Positions 43,113 through 52,323 of a stretch of DNA of 64,000 nucleotides are shown piece after piece. Source of the stretch: JACTOJ01 sp032335695 (lineage in GTDB: Bacteria; Bacillota; Clostridia; Clostridiales; Clostridiaceae). Both the position numbers and the translations under genes were made by a program. The stretch's first letter is position 1. Every line of letters starts with the position of its first letter. The DNA is taken from positions 124,001-188,000 of the forward strand of contig NZ_JACTOJ010000004.1 in NCBI RefSeq assembly GCF_032335695.1, read 5' to 3'. The notes below the pieces were generated by a model. That model was not told the origin of the DNA. It saw only the letters and a program-made list of their open reading frames with translations, and made no database searches.

Positions 43113-43784
43113 TTATTTAGCATTCTTATCCCCAAAGAACACCAGTACAGTTCTAAATATAAGCTTAAGATCTACCAAAGTATTTCTTTCTCTTATATAC
43201 TTCATATCTAGCCTCATCCATTCTTCAAAACCTATACTGCTTCTCCCCATAACCTGCCAATAGCAAGTAAGCCCAGGTTTAGCTATAAGCTTAATTTTGT
43301 ATTCTTCATTAAATCTCTCTACTTCTCTAGGTAAATTAGGTCTCGGTCCTACCAAAGACATTTCTCCTTTAAGTACATTAAATAGCTGTGGAAGCTCATC
43401 TATGCTCGTCTTTCTAAGAAACTTTCCGATCTTAGTAAGCCTTGGATCCTCCTTCATCTTAAACATGGGGCCTGTCATCTCATTTTTATCAATTATGCTG
43501 TCTAGTAAGCTTTCAGCATCCTCTATCATGGAGCGAAACTTGTACATTTTAAATATGTGACCATTCATGCCAACCCTCTCTTGAGAAAAGAAAGCTGGAC
43601 CATCAGATGTTGCTTTTATTGCTATAAAGGTTATTAAAAATACAGGACTTAAAATAATTATTCCTAAGATGGATCCAATAATGTCAAGGGATCTTTTTAT
43701 AGCAAAATATACTTTGTTTTTCTGGAAAGCCATTTCTAAATTTTCTGCTGTTAATACTTTTTCCATATTCAACATATTAAGCAT
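43113..43784 (-). CDS. Undecaprenyl-phosphate sugar phosphotransferase (priming PGT)
   Basis: 223 aa, small monotopic phosphoglycosyl transferase (bacterial sugar transferase family). One N-terminal membrane helix (IIGSILGIIILSPVFLITFIAIK) is followed by DGPAFFSQERVG, FKMYKFRSM, LRKTSIDELPQLFNVLKGEMSLVGPRPNLPREV and KPGLTCYWQVMGRS. The Asp-Glu catalytic pair lies in SIDELPQ. It starts repeat-unit assembly by moving a sugar phosphate onto undecaprenyl phosphate. It is transcribed from its own promoter (43814-43841). Two nearby ATGs make the exact start uncertain. A second such gene lies at 54383-55045. Confidence 0.92.
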   Translation of the reverse strand: MLNMLNMEKVLTAENLEMAFQKNKVYFAIKRSLDIIGSILGIIILSPVFLITFIAIKATSDGPAFFSQERVGMNGHIFKMYKFRSMIEDAESLLDSIIDKNEMTGPMFKMKEDPRLTKIGKFLRKTSIDELPQLFNVLKGEMSLVGPRPNLPREVERFNEEYKIKLIAKPGLTCYWQVMGRSSIGFEEWMRLDMKYIRERNTLVDLKLIFRTVLVFFGDKNAK

Positions 43785-43813
43785 ACTCCCCCCTTTAAGT
43801 TTACCTATTTTAT

Positions 43814-43841
43814 ATTATACTCCAAGCCCTTGATTTTTCAA
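43814..43841 (-). promoter_or_regulatory. SigmaA-type promoter of the priming transferase gene
   Basis: TTGAAA (43841-43836), a 16-base spacer and TATAAT (43819-43814) on the minus strand, with a leader of about 25 bases before the AAAGGGGGGA ribosome site. The rest of the 380-base gap up to 44166 is AT-rich and holds no gene or hairpin that I can support. Confidence 0.65.
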
Positions 43842-44165
43842 CACATGAAGCTTACGACGTCAATGGCTAAATTTGTATATTGCAGCTTTATAATGACATT
43901 TTCTTATTTACTAATTTAAATCTTTCTATCTTAAATTCTCTACAGGTTTCTTTGATTAACTACCAAAATCAAATAGTAATGTATCGACAAAATAATTTCA
44001 GTTTTCTATTATAAAAGAAGTTATTATTTTTCTGTTTTTATATTTATTAATTTAATTTTAAAAAATGTAAAACTAATAACATTTTTTATAAGTTTATGTC
44101 AGTATCATTTACAGATTATTTACATTTTAAAATATACTCTAACAATGAATTTATAGTTACTTTAA

Positions 44166-44840
44166 CTATTCTTTTATTATTTCATAGATGCCCACCTTAT
44201 TTTTTGCTATCTTAACCTTATATATCACCTTGTTTTCCTGCTTGCTAGTGCCACCATTCTCTGTTATAGCAAGAATTTGATTTACAGTCACTTCATAATC
44301 GTCTGCTGCTTTTTCTTTTATATTATTAATTTCAAAATCCTCAAAGTTAACATTTGCATTCTTTTTTTTATAATTCTGAACTTCTTGCTTCACTTCATTA
44401 TATGCCACACTATTAGGAAGTAAAACATTGTCAAGTATAGATGTATTCATATCACTATTATTTATAGCGGCAGAATAAAGATTAGAGAAATTTGTGACCA
44501 CTTCTTCTGCATACTTACTATATTCTGCAGCATTAGTCTGAGAATTAGTATTAGTGTTGCTATTTAACGCAGCATTGCTGCTATTTGCGCTTTGATCTGA
44601 ACTTGTATTAGAAGAATTTCCATTATTGCTAGTATCACTACTATTTTCATTACTTGTTTCTGAGCCTTTATCCGCACTGTTTTTACTAGATGTATCTTCA
44701 TTAGTTTTATTTATGGATTGGCTAATTGATGAATTATTACTAGTTTTTCTGCTTGTGCTTATACCTTTTATTCCAATTATAGCCGAAACAGAAACTATAA
44801 TTACAACAATTATTCCAATAAAAATTACTTTTTTCTTCAT
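44166..44840 (-). CDS. Membrane-anchored protein with Ser/Asn-rich stalk, unknown function
   Basis: About 224 aa. ATG 44840 is set by GGGAG eight bases upstream; the longer frame from TTG 44855 overlaps that site. An N-terminal membrane helix (KKVIFIGIIVVIIVSVSAIIGI) is followed by about 80 residues of Ser/Asn/Thr/Asp (much like the linker of the membrane-anchored cohesin), then a 120-residue alpha/beta-looking exported domain ending VIYKVKIAKNKVGIYEIIKE. I do not recognise this domain; its size and position suggest an NTF2-like fold, which is a guess. It stands alone between a terminator and the priming transferase gene, with its own promoter. Confidence 0.7.
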   Translation of the reverse strand: MKKKVIFIGIIVVIIVSVSAIIGIKGISTSRKTSNNSSISQSINKTNEDTSSKNSADKGSETSNENSSDTSNNGNSSNTSSDQSANSSNAALNSNTNTNSQTNAAEYSKYAEEVVTNFSNLYSAAINNSDMNTSILDNVLLPNSVAYNEVKQEVQNYKKKNANVNFEDFEINNIKEKAADDYEVTVNQILAITENGGTSKQENKVIYKVKIAKNKVGIYEIIKE

Positions 44841-44898
44841 TACACTCGCTCCCAACTAATTTTTAATGAAAAACATAATTTTATTTTTAATTTAATTA

Positions 44899-44927
44899 AT
44901 TATATCATATAAATTACAGTGAGTTAA
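44899..44927 (-). promoter_or_regulatory. SigmaA-type promoter of the stalk protein gene
   Basis: TTAACT (44927-44922), a 17-base spacer and TATAAT (44904-44899) on the minus strand, about 60 bases before ATG 44840. Confidence 0.6.
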
Positions 44928-44959
44928 GTATATTTTCATAGCAAAATATACTATAAAAA

Positions 44960-44992
44960 GTATAAAAAGGACACTTATCAGTGTCCTTTTAT
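44960..44992 (-). terminator. Terminator closing the rml/man operon
   Basis: Perfect 11-bp arms 44965-44975 and 44980-44990 (AAAAGGACACT) around the loop TATC. U-rich sequence follows on the minus strand. It lies directly after the rmd stop codon. Confidence 0.85.
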
Positions 44993-45004
44993 TTTAGTTT
45001 TAAT

Positions 45005-45946
45005 TTATACAGTTTTTCTCCAATACTCAAGAGTATCTGCCAATGTATCCTTTATATCATATTCAGGTTCCCACCCACACAGTTTATTTAATTTTGAATA
45101 ATCACATTGTATTATCTGATTTTCAGCTGGTCTAAGCTTATTTTGATCCACCTGAATTTCTATTTTAACATTAGTCAGTGATAGGAGCATATCAAGTATA
45201 TCGCTGAGCAGATAGGCATTGCCGCTTCCAACATTATATATTTCTCCTGATGCTCCTTTTTGAGCTAGTGAAACATATGCTCTTACCACATCTCTAACAT
45301 CAGTAAAATCTCTTTTTAAATTTATATCTCCTACCTTTATAATAGGTTCATGTATTCCTCTTTCTATTTCTACTATCTGTTTTGCCCAATCCGCTACAAC
45401 AAATTGAGGTAATTGAAGAGGACCTATATGATTAAAGGACCTAGTCATAACTACATTTAGCTTAAAAGCCTTTGCATAAAGCTTTGCAAACATTTCTTGG
45501 GTTAATTTTGATATTGAATATGGATTTTGAGGTTCTACTTCATGCTCTTCTGAAATCGGGACAGTCTGTATTTTACCATACTCTTCTCCTGTTCCAATTA
45601 AAAGCAATCTGCATTCTTTATTTTCTTCTTTCATCCAATTTAATATATTTAATGTGCCATATACATTAGTGTCAAGGGTAAGTTTAGGCTTTTTCCATGA
45701 GACAGCAGCAGAGCTTTGTGCTGCCAAATGAAATATTAAATCAGGTTTTACTTTCTGCAGTACAGCCTTTACTTCACCTTCATCATTTATGTTGAGAGGG
45801 AATAAATTTTTTTCAGAAATATATTCCGATGCATCATCTGCTCCAAAGTATGTTCCATATATGTTTTGATTACCAAATTCTTTTTCAAGAAGCTTAACTA
45901 AGTATTTGCTTACAAAGCCTCCAACTCCTGTTATAAGTATATTCAT
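45005..45946 (-). CDS. rmd: GDP-6-deoxy-D-mannose reductase (SDR)
   Basis: 313 aa, extended short-chain dehydrogenase. It has GVGGFVSKYL as the NAD(P) loop, the active-site region GTGEEYG, catalytic YSISK (Tyr-x3-Lys) and RSFNHIGP as in GDP-4-keto-6-deoxymannose reductases. It lies 12 bases after gmd, so the pair would make GDP-D-rhamnose from GDP-mannose through the 4-keto-6-deoxy intermediate. A GDP-L-fucose synthase would normally be a different SDR with an epimerase step; the overall sequence points to Rmd. It is the last gene of this operon, followed by a terminator. Confidence 0.82.
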   Translation of the reverse strand: MNILITGVGGFVSKYLVKLLEKEFGNQNIYGTYFGADDASEYISEKNLFPLNINDEGEVKAVLQKVKPDLIFHLAAQSSAAVSWKKPKLTLDTNVYGTLNILNWMKEENKECRLLLIGTGEEYGKIQTVPISEEHEVEPQNPYSISKLTQEMFAKLYAKAFKLNVVMTRSFNHIGPLQLPQFVVADWAKQIVEIERGIHEPIIKVGDINLKRDFTDVRDVVRAYVSLAQKGASGEIYNVGSGNAYLLSDILDMLLSLTNVKIEIQVDQNKLRPAENQIIQCDYSKLNKLCGWEPEYDIKDTLADTLEYWRKTV

Positions 45947-45958
45947 ACTTTCACTCCT

Positions 45959-47017
45959 TTACTTTTCAGAAAGAGCTACCTCACCTAATGTATTCTTTAT
46001 ATTTTTTTCAATTTCTATACTATGCAAGTCTGCTTCTACCATTCTTTTAACAAGTTGTTCAAATGCAATGTGCAGCTCCCATCCTAAATTTTTCTTAGCT
46101 TTAGTTGGATCTCCTAATAGCAATTCAACTTCAGCTGGTCTGTAGAATTTAGGGTTAACCTTAACCACTACTTTGCCATTTTGCTTATTTATAGCCTTTT
46201 CATTAACGCCTTCACCTTGCCATTCTAATTCTATACCTGCATGCTTGAAAGCTAATTCTACGAATTCCCTAACCTTATGAGTTTCCCCAGTAGCTATTAC
46301 ATAGTCATCTGGCTTATCCTGCTGAAGCATTAACCACATAGCCTTCACATAATCCTGAGAGTGTCCCCAGTCACGCTTTGAATCTAAGTTTCCTAACTCA
46401 AGAGTATCCTGTAGACCGAACTTAATCTTTGCTGCAGCATCGGTTATTTTTCTAGTTACGAACTCTTTTCCTCTTCTTTCTGACTCATGATTGAAAAGAA
46501 TACCAGAACATGCGAACATATCGTAGCTTTCTCTGTAATTTTTAGTGATCCAATGACCATAAAGCTTTGCAACTCCATATGGGCTTCTTGGATAGAAAGG
46601 AGTAGTCTCGCTTTGCGGTACTGCCTGAACTAATCCAAACATTTCACTGGTGGAAGCCTGATAGAATCTTGCATCCGGCTTTACTGTCTTTATAGCTTCA
46701 AGCATATGAAGAACTCCCATACCGTCTATATCTGCTGTAGTTACTGGCTGTTCCCAAGAAGTTCCAACAAATGACTGTGCAGCTAAATTGTATACTTCAT
46801 CCGGCTGAGCGATTCTTACTGCATTTATCAAAGATACTATATCTGTCATATCTGCATATATAAACTTTATTTTATCTTTTATATGGTCTACTTGGCCATA
46901 ATCTACTACAGCCTTTCTTCTGACTATTCCATATACTTCATAGCCTTTTTCTAAAAGTAATTCTGCTAGATAGGATCCATCCTGCCCAGTTACTCCAGTA
47001 ATAAGTGCTCTTTTCAT
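45959..47017 (-). CDS. gmd: GDP-mannose 4,6-dehydratase
   Basis: About 352 aa. GVTGQDGSYLAELLLEKGYEVYGIVRR is the signature N-terminus of Gmd, with STSEMFG and YPRSPYGVAKLYGHW (catalytic Ser/Thr, Tyr-x3-Lys) and a C-terminal PKFYRPAEVELLLGDPTKAKKNLGWE. I chose ATG 47017 because GGAGGAG lies five bases upstream; the frame from 47038 includes that site. It converts GDP-mannose to GDP-4-keto-6-deoxymannose, supplied by ManC upstream and used by Rmd downstream. Confidence 0.93.
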   Translation of the reverse strand: MKRALITGVTGQDGSYLAELLLEKGYEVYGIVRRKAVVDYGQVDHIKDKIKFIYADMTDIVSLINAVRIAQPDEVYNLAAQSFVGTSWEQPVTTADIDGMGVLHMLEAIKTVKPDARFYQASTSEMFGLVQAVPQSETTPFYPRSPYGVAKLYGHWITKNYRESYDMFACSGILFNHESERRGKEFVTRKITDAAAKIKFGLQDTLELGNLDSKRDWGHSQDYVKAMWLMLQQDKPDDYVIATGETHKVREFVELAFKHAGIELEWQGEGVNEKAINKQNGKVVVKVNPKFYRPAEVELLLGDPTKAKKNLGWELHIAFEQLVKRMVEADLHSIEIEKNIKNTLGEVALSEK

Positions 47018-47096
47018 TTTATCTCCTCCATAATACATTACCTGTAATTTATTATTTGAATATAACTATATTTATATAATATAACTTTTATAAAAT

Positions 47097-48176
47097 TTAC
47101 TTACTAACTATAGTTTTTTTTATTTCTCTTATATTCTTTATTTGATCTTTCTTACAAACAAAGATGAGATCATCGCTTTCTACAATTAAAAGTTCTTCTG
47201 CCCCTACTACAACAATAGGCTTTTGGGTAGATATAACCAGATTATCTTTAGAATCTATACTACTTATATTTCCCTTATGAACATTATTGTTTTCGTCCTT
47301 ATCGCTATATCTTTCTATAGCAAACCAGCTTCCTACATCATCCCAGCCAAAGTCTCCTGGAATGACATATATATTTTCGGTCTTTTCCATTATACCATAA
47401 TCTACTGATATGTTTTCTACTAAAGGATATTTTTCATTACACTCCTCATTAAATACTTTTTCATCCACTTCAATACTTTCTATAATTTTGTATGTATCAG
47501 GCAGATGTTTTTGTGTAAGGTTTAGTATATTATCTATATTCCATATAAACATACCTGCATTCCAAAGATATTTTCCGTCTTCCAAATACTCTTTTGCCTT
47601 TTCAAGATTAGGTTTTTCTATGAATGCCTCTACTGGCATTATGATAGAATTTTCTGCATCTATTGCGGCATCATTTGCTGCTGCCTTATCCTCTTCATTG
47701 CTGTACTTTATATAACCATATCCTGTTTCAGGTCTGTCAGGAGTAATTCCTATAGTTATGATATTTTCTGGCTTTTCTTTTACAAACTTATAGCCTTCCA
47801 GTAATATTTCGTTAAATCTCTCATCATTTTTTACAAGATGATCGGAAGGTAGTACAGCCAAAACTGAATCCTCATATATGCCTTTTATATACTTTGCAGA
47901 AAGTGCAATGCATGGCGCTGTGTTTCTACCTATTGGCTCCACTATTATGTTTCTTTCTAAAATGTCTGGCAATTGTTCTTTTACAAGTTCCGTATAAACT
48001 TTACCAGTTACTATAAATATTCTATCCATTGGTATGACTCTTTTTATTCTGTCTACTGTCATTTGCAGCATAGTCTTATCACCAATTAACTTTAAAAACT
48101 GTTTAGGTTTATCATCTGTAGATAATGGCCAGAACCTCTCTCCTCTGCCTCCCGCCATTATAAGTGCACATAGCAT
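47097..48176 (-). CDS. manC: Mannose-1-phosphate guanylyltransferase
   Basis: About 359 aa, nucleotidyltransferase fold. MAGGRGERFWPLSTDDKPKQFL is the GTP-binding signature, with EPIGRNTAPCIALSAKYI and AFIEKPNLEKAKEYL. Only the guanylyltransferase domain is present; the C-terminal isomerase domain of long ManC/AlgA proteins is missing, so mannose-6-phosphate isomerase must come from elsewhere. I use the second ATG (48176), six bases after AAGGA. It makes GDP-mannose for Gmd-Rmd and possibly for mannosyltransferases. Confidence 0.9.
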   Translation of the reverse strand: MLCALIMAGGRGERFWPLSTDDKPKQFLKLIGDKTMLQMTVDRIKRVIPMDRIFIVTGKVYTELVKEQLPDILERNIIVEPIGRNTAPCIALSAKYIKGIYEDSVLAVLPSDHLVKNDERFNEILLEGYKFVKEKPENIITIGITPDRPETGYGYIKYSNEEDKAAANDAAIDAENSIIMPVEAFIEKPNLEKAKEYLEDGKYLWNAGMFIWNIDNILNLTQKHLPDTYKIIESIEVDEKVFNEECNEKYPLVENISVDYGIMEKTENIYVIPGDFGWDDVGSWFAIERYSDKDENNNVHKGNISSIDSKDNLVISTQKPIVVVGAEELLIVESDDLIFVCKKDQIKNIREIKKTIVSK

Positions 48177-48223
48177 CTGCATTCCTTCTTTCCTATACTC
48201 TATTTAAATATATATTATAATTC

Positions 48224-49327
48224 CTAATTCATTGCTTCCATATAAACCTTTATTGTATCCTCAACCATTTTGTCCCACGAAAACTTCTTTACTCTTTCCA
48301 TTCCAGATTGAATTAGGTTCTCTCTTAATTTTTCATCTGTTAATAGTTGATTTATTGCATCAGCAAAGGCCTTATCATCCTTAGCTTCTACCTTCAAGGC
48401 AGCCTCACCAACAACTTCAGGCAAAGAACTTGTGTTTGAAACTACTGTTGGACATCCACAAGCCATAGCTTCCAAAGGAGGCAGACCAAACCCTTCATAT
48501 AAAGATGGAAACGTAAATACTGTAGCTAAATTATAAACATAGGGTAAATCTTCTTCATCTACAAATCCTATTTTCAAAATTTTATCTTCAACCTTATTAT
48601 CACTTATTGCTTTGTTAATAGATTCATTTCCTTTGCCATTTATCACAAACTTAACCTCATCAATATACTTCATTGAGCTTATTATAGTCTCAACATTCTT
48701 ATGAGGTTTCTGATTGCCAATATATAGAATAAATCTATCTGGTAATTTGTATTTTTTTCTTACGCTTTCTAGTTTATCTTTATCTTCTATCAAGCTAAAT
48801 CTTTTATCTATTCCGTCATAAGCCACTACAATTTTACTTTCATCACATTCTAGCCATTCTAAAAGTTCATCTTTAGCAAACTCAGAACCAGTTAACAGCT
48901 TAGCTGTTTTTCTAGCTGAAGTTTTAACTATAAATTTGTAATAATATTTATGAAATGGACTATAAAACTGAGGGAATCTTAAGTGGTTCAAATCATGTAT
49001 TGTCATTATTGTATTAATTTTTATAAATGGACTTCCTACAAAGGAAGGTGAGTGAAATATAGCTTTTCCCTTATATCTGTTTATCACTCTTGGAAGTTCA
49101 ATCTGCTCCTGCAGTGAAATAAATTTACTTTTCATTACAATAAACTCAACATTTTTGAATTCACCAAATATTTCTTTTCCTAAGTTCACATCATTAACCA
49201 AAAGCTTCAAATTCAGTTCAGAGGTACTAGATACTCTCTTAATAAGTTCATAAGTATACCTACCTATACCATGAAGCTGATGAGTAACCATTCTAGCATC
49301 AATGATTATATCTTTTAAATTTTTCAT
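48224..49327 (-). CDS. GT4 family glycosyltransferase
   Basis: 367 aa, GT-B fold. The opening DIIIDARMVTHQLHGIGRYTYELI, then IHSPSFVGSP and the donor-domain motifs IGNQKPHKNVETII and SLYEGFGLPPLEAMACGCP (EX7E) place it with the mannosyl/rhamnosyltransferase-like GT4 enzymes. ATG start with AGGAG eight bases upstream. It stands between rmlC and manC, so it may use GDP-mannose, GDP-D-rhamnose or a dTDP sugar. This is inference from context. Confidence 0.88.
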   Translation of the reverse strand: MKNLKDIIIDARMVTHQLHGIGRYTYELIKRVSSTSELNLKLLVNDVNLGKEIFGEFKNVEFIVMKSKFISLQEQIELPRVINRYKGKAIFHSPSFVGSPFIKINTIMTIHDLNHLRFPQFYSPFHKYYYKFIVKTSARKTAKLLTGSEFAKDELLEWLECDESKIVVAYDGIDKRFSLIEDKDKLESVRKKYKLPDRFILYIGNQKPHKNVETIISSMKYIDEVKFVINGKGNESINKAISDNKVEDKILKIGFVDEEDLPYVYNLATVFTFPSLYEGFGLPPLEAMACGCPTVVSNTSSLPEVVGEAALKVEAKDDKAFADAINQLLTDEKLRENLIQSGMERVKKFSWDKMVEDTIKVYMEAMN

Positions 49328-49339
49328 AGTATTACTCTC

Positions 49340-49909
49340 CTACTTATTAATGGAAAATTCAATCTTGGCATCTTTCAAAATCGGTGCTTTTTTATCTTTT
49401 TCTGAAAGGAGAATTTCATCTATTCCTTCTAATGGCCATTCAATATTTATATTCGGGTCATTCCATGCAATCCCGCCCTCAAATTCAGGATGATATAGCT
49501 GGGTACATTTATATACAAATTCAGCTTGATCTGATAATACCAAGAATCCATGAGCAAAGCCTTCCGGCACATAGAACTGTTTCTTATTTTCATCACTTAA
49601 GCAAACTCCGTACCATTTTCCATAAGTAGCTGAATTTTTTCTAAGATCCACAGCCACATCAAATACTTCGCCTTTAATTACTCTGACTAGTTTTCCTTGG
49701 GAATATTGGGTTTGAAAGTGAAGTCCCCTAAGCACTCCCTTTTTTGATTTTGACTGATTATCTTGAACAAAGGTCATACCTAATCCGTTTTCGCTAAACT
49801 CACCATAATTGTAAGTCTCCATAAAATAGCCTCTGTTATCCCCAAAAACTGTAGGTTCTATTACAAAAACTCCTTCTATAGGTGTCTTTATAAAGTTAAA
49901 TTTACTCAC
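49340..49909 (-). CDS. rmlC: dTDP-4-dehydrorhamnose 3,5-epimerase
   Basis: About 190 aa, cupin fold. DNRGYFMETY, FVQDNQSKSKKGVLRGLHFQ (catalytic His in LRGLHFQ), EVFDVAVDLRKNSATYGKW and FYVPEGFAHGFLVLSD are the RmlC family signatures. The start is GTG 49909: GGGGGA lies eight bases upstream and it gives the usual N-terminus KFNFIKTPIEGV. The longer frame from 49966 would overlap rmlB. It converts dTDP-4-keto-6-deoxyglucose to dTDP-4-keto-L-rhamnose. No rmlD is present in the window. Confidence 0.92.
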   Translation of the reverse strand: MSKFNFIKTPIEGVFVIEPTVFGDNRGYFMETYNYGEFSENGLGMTFVQDNQSKSKKGVLRGLHFQTQYSQGKLVRVIKGEVFDVAVDLRKNSATYGKWYGVCLSDENKKQFYVPEGFAHGFLVLSDQAEFVYKCTQLYHPEFEGGIAWNDPNINIEWPLEGIDEILLSEKDKKAPILKDAKIEFSINK

Positions 49910-49922
49910 CTTGAACATCCCC

Positions 49923-50978
49923 CTATTTATTACTATACATTTTTTCATAATAGCTCTGATATTCACCAGAGGTTATGTTTTCCATCCAATTTTTATTATC
50001 TAAATACCATTGTATAGTTTTTTTTATCCCATCTTCAAATTTAGTTTCTGGATACCATCCTAGTTCATTCTTAATCTTTGCTGGGTCAATTCCATATCTT
50101 CTGTCATGCCCTTTTCTATCTTCTACATGAACAATAAGTTCTTCTGATATTGAACTATCAACTTTTTCGCTTAGGTAAGCTATTATGGTTTTTACTATAT
50201 GAAGGTTAGTTCTTTCATTATGACCACCTACATTGTAAACTTCTCCAAGCTTTCCACCATTTATAACCATATCTATGGCCTTACAATGATCTTCTACAAA
50301 AAGCCAATCCCTTATATTCATTCCGTCCCCATATATAGGAAGGTTTTTATGATTTAAGCAATTGTTTATTATCAAGGGAATTAATTTTTCTGGAAATTGG
50401 TATGGTCCATAATTATTGGAGCATCTTGTTATATTTACAGGCATTTTATAAGTATCCCAGTAGGCTTTTACCATTAAATCTGCACCAGCCTTACTAGAAG
50501 AATAGGGGCTGTGAGAATCTAGCGGTGTAACCTCTGTAAAATATCCCTCTTCTCCTAAGGATCCGTATACCTCATCCGTAGATACCTGTAGATATTTCTT
50601 ACCTTCCGCAAAGCTTGTTCCTTCATCCCAAGCATTTTTAGCAGCATTTAAAAGATTAACAGTTCCTAATACATTAGTATTTGCGAAAACCTCTGGATTT
50701 CTTATACTTCTGTCAACATGAGATTCTGCTGCAAAGTTAACTACATAATCTATATCATAATCCTTAAAAATCTTTTCCACTAATTCTTTATCGCATATAT
50801 CCCCATGAATAAAAGTATACTTTTTATTATTCTCTACTTTCTTTAGATTCTCCAAATTTCCAGCATAAGTAAGCTTGTCAAGATTTATAATTTTTATATC
50901 TTCATACTTATTAAGCATATAATGTACAAAGTTTGAGCCTATAAATCCAGCTCCTCCAGTTACTAAGTATTTTTTCAT
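49923..50978 (-). CDS. rmlB: dTDP-glucose 4,6-dehydratase
   Basis: About 351 aa, extended SDR. YLVTGGAGFIGSNF (NAD loop), DKLTYAGNLENL, STDEVYGSLGEEGYF with the catalytic Asp-Glu pair, and YSSSKAGAD (Tyr-x3-Lys) are all typical. ATG 50978 follows GGAGGG by five bases; the frame from 50990 starts inside that site. It makes dTDP-4-keto-6-deoxyglucose, the branch point for L-rhamnose (RmlC/D) and for the 4-amino sugar that the VioA-like enzyme would make. Confidence 0.94.
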   Translation of the reverse strand: MKKYLVTGGAGFIGSNFVHYMLNKYEDIKIINLDKLTYAGNLENLKKVENNKKYTFIHGDICDKELVEKIFKDYDIDYVVNFAAESHVDRSIRNPEVFANTNVLGTVNLLNAAKNAWDEGTSFAEGKKYLQVSTDEVYGSLGEEGYFTEVTPLDSHSPYSSSKAGADLMVKAYWDTYKMPVNITRCSNNYGPYQFPEKLIPLIINNCLNHKNLPIYGDGMNIRDWLFVEDHCKAIDMVINGGKLGEVYNVGGHNERTNLHIVKTIIAYLSEKVDSSISEELIVHVEDRKGHDRRYGIDPAKIKNELGWYPETKFEDGIKKTIQWYLDNKNWMENITSGEYQSYYEKMYSNK

Positions 50979-51004
50979 TTTTCCCTCCAAAATATAAGAA
51001 TATT

Positions 51005-52297
51005 TTAATCTTTATTAACTAAAATATAATAATTTGATAATACGAAAAATGGTAACAGCCAAAGCGGATAGAATAATAAATTATTAAAGTTTGACCCCGC
51101 TATAGATCCTATGAACACTGCCATTACAGCATTTCCGACATAAAAGTTTTTAGTATTTCTAATTACAAATATGTTCTTTAATGTACTTAACACATACAAT
51201 GCAAATATTATAATTCCAATTGCACCTGTAGTTGCAAGTATAAGCATTATACTTGAATCTACACCAAAAGATGTAACTCTATCAGTAGCTCCTTTTACAA
51301 ATCCATACATATTATAGCCTACACCAAAAATAGGATTATTTTTTTGAATTACTTTTGTAGCTTGAGTCCAGCTAACAACTCTAGCTTGAGCAGAGGGATC
51401 AGTTTTTATCTCTACAATTCTTTTTACGACATGAGAATGACTCAAATAATAGGAAGTGAATATTATAGCCACCATGCCCAAAATTGCTATGAAAAATCTT
51501 TTAAAGTTCTCAATATACAATTTTCTGTTCTCTATTCTTACGGATGCTAACACAAAAATAAATAAAGATACCATTAGTGTACCTATACCTGATCTAGAAA
51601 CTGTTAAAGCTACCATAAAAGTAAGCAATATTAAGAAAACTATATACATCAAACCTTTTTTAAGATGCTTTGAAAAATCGTGAGTTATTAGCTTTGCCAA
51701 ACATACAATTATAGGAATAGAGCTTATTGTTCCAAGGAAATTAGGATCTAAATAAGTAGATATAAGTCTATTCTCGTGAGGATCGGGATTTAATAAATAT
51801 ATATGAAAATTTTTCAATAGTGCATAAAAATCTACAGCTTTAGGATAAAAAATTAATTGAAGTATACCTATAAATGCCACAGCCGAATAAGAATAAACAT
51901 AAATATCTGTTAGCTTTCCAAATTTAAACTTTAAATCCTTAAAATAATTTATAACATAATAAACATATATCATATAAAATGCTAATCTAAATGCATATAG
52001 TGCCCCATAAGCCATTTGTTTAAAAGTATATCCGAAATTATAGGAATTAACTAAAATCATCAACAGTCCATATGCAATCCATATAAATAAAATATTAAAG
52101 GACTTTATAAGAGTAATATTGTTTCTTTTCTTAATCAATAATATTACTAAATTAATTCCCATTAACAATTCAGTAATTTTTATAGGCATCCCCTTATAAA
52201 GACCACCAGAGATATCAAAAGTAGCGCTATTTCCTAAAACAATTGTCAGTACTAAGGATAAAATAATACTAGTCATCAGAAGTTTATCTTTTTTCAT
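51005..52297 (-). CDS. O-antigen ligase/polymerase-like membrane protein
   Basis: About 430 aa with 10-12 membrane helices and a Wzy_C loop (SRSGIGTLMVSLF, then IFGVGYNMYGFVKG and a following SFGVDSSIMLILATTGAIG). ATG 52297 has GGTGGAG eight bases upstream and is preferred. An alternative ATG at 52327 overlaps the rmlA stop (ATGA) but lacks a ribosome site of its own. It lies between rmlA and rmlB in the same operon. It is one of five Wzy/WaaL-like proteins in the window; role (polymerase or ligase) not decidable from sequence. Confidence 0.83.
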   Translation of the reverse strand: MKKDKLLMTSIILSLVLTIVLGNSATFDISGGLYKGMPIKITELLMGINLVILLIKKRNNITLIKSFNILFIWIAYGLLMILVNSYNFGYTFKQMAYGALYAFRLAFYMIYVYYVINYFKDLKFKFGKLTDIYVYSYSAVAFIGILQLIFYPKAVDFYALLKNFHIYLLNPDPHENRLISTYLDPNFLGTISSIPIIVCLAKLITHDFSKHLKKGLMYIVFLILLTFMVALTVSRSGIGTLMVSLFIFVLASVRIENRKLYIENFKRFFIAILGMVAIIFTSYYLSHSHVVKRIVEIKTDPSAQARVVSWTQATKVIQKNNPIFGVGYNMYGFVKGATDRVTSFGVDSSIMLILATTGAIGIIIFALYVLSTLKNIFVIRNTKNFYVGNAVMAVFIGSIAGSNFNNLLFYPLWLLPFFVLSNYYILVNKD

Positions 52298-52323
52298 TTT
52301 AACACTCCACCCATATAAATCTT

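Noticed and set aside
45005..47017. GDP-L-fucose pathway (Gmd plus fucose synthase)
   Set aside because: The second enzyme looks like Rmd rather than the epimerase-reductase WcaG/Fcl, so GDP-D-rhamnose is preferred.
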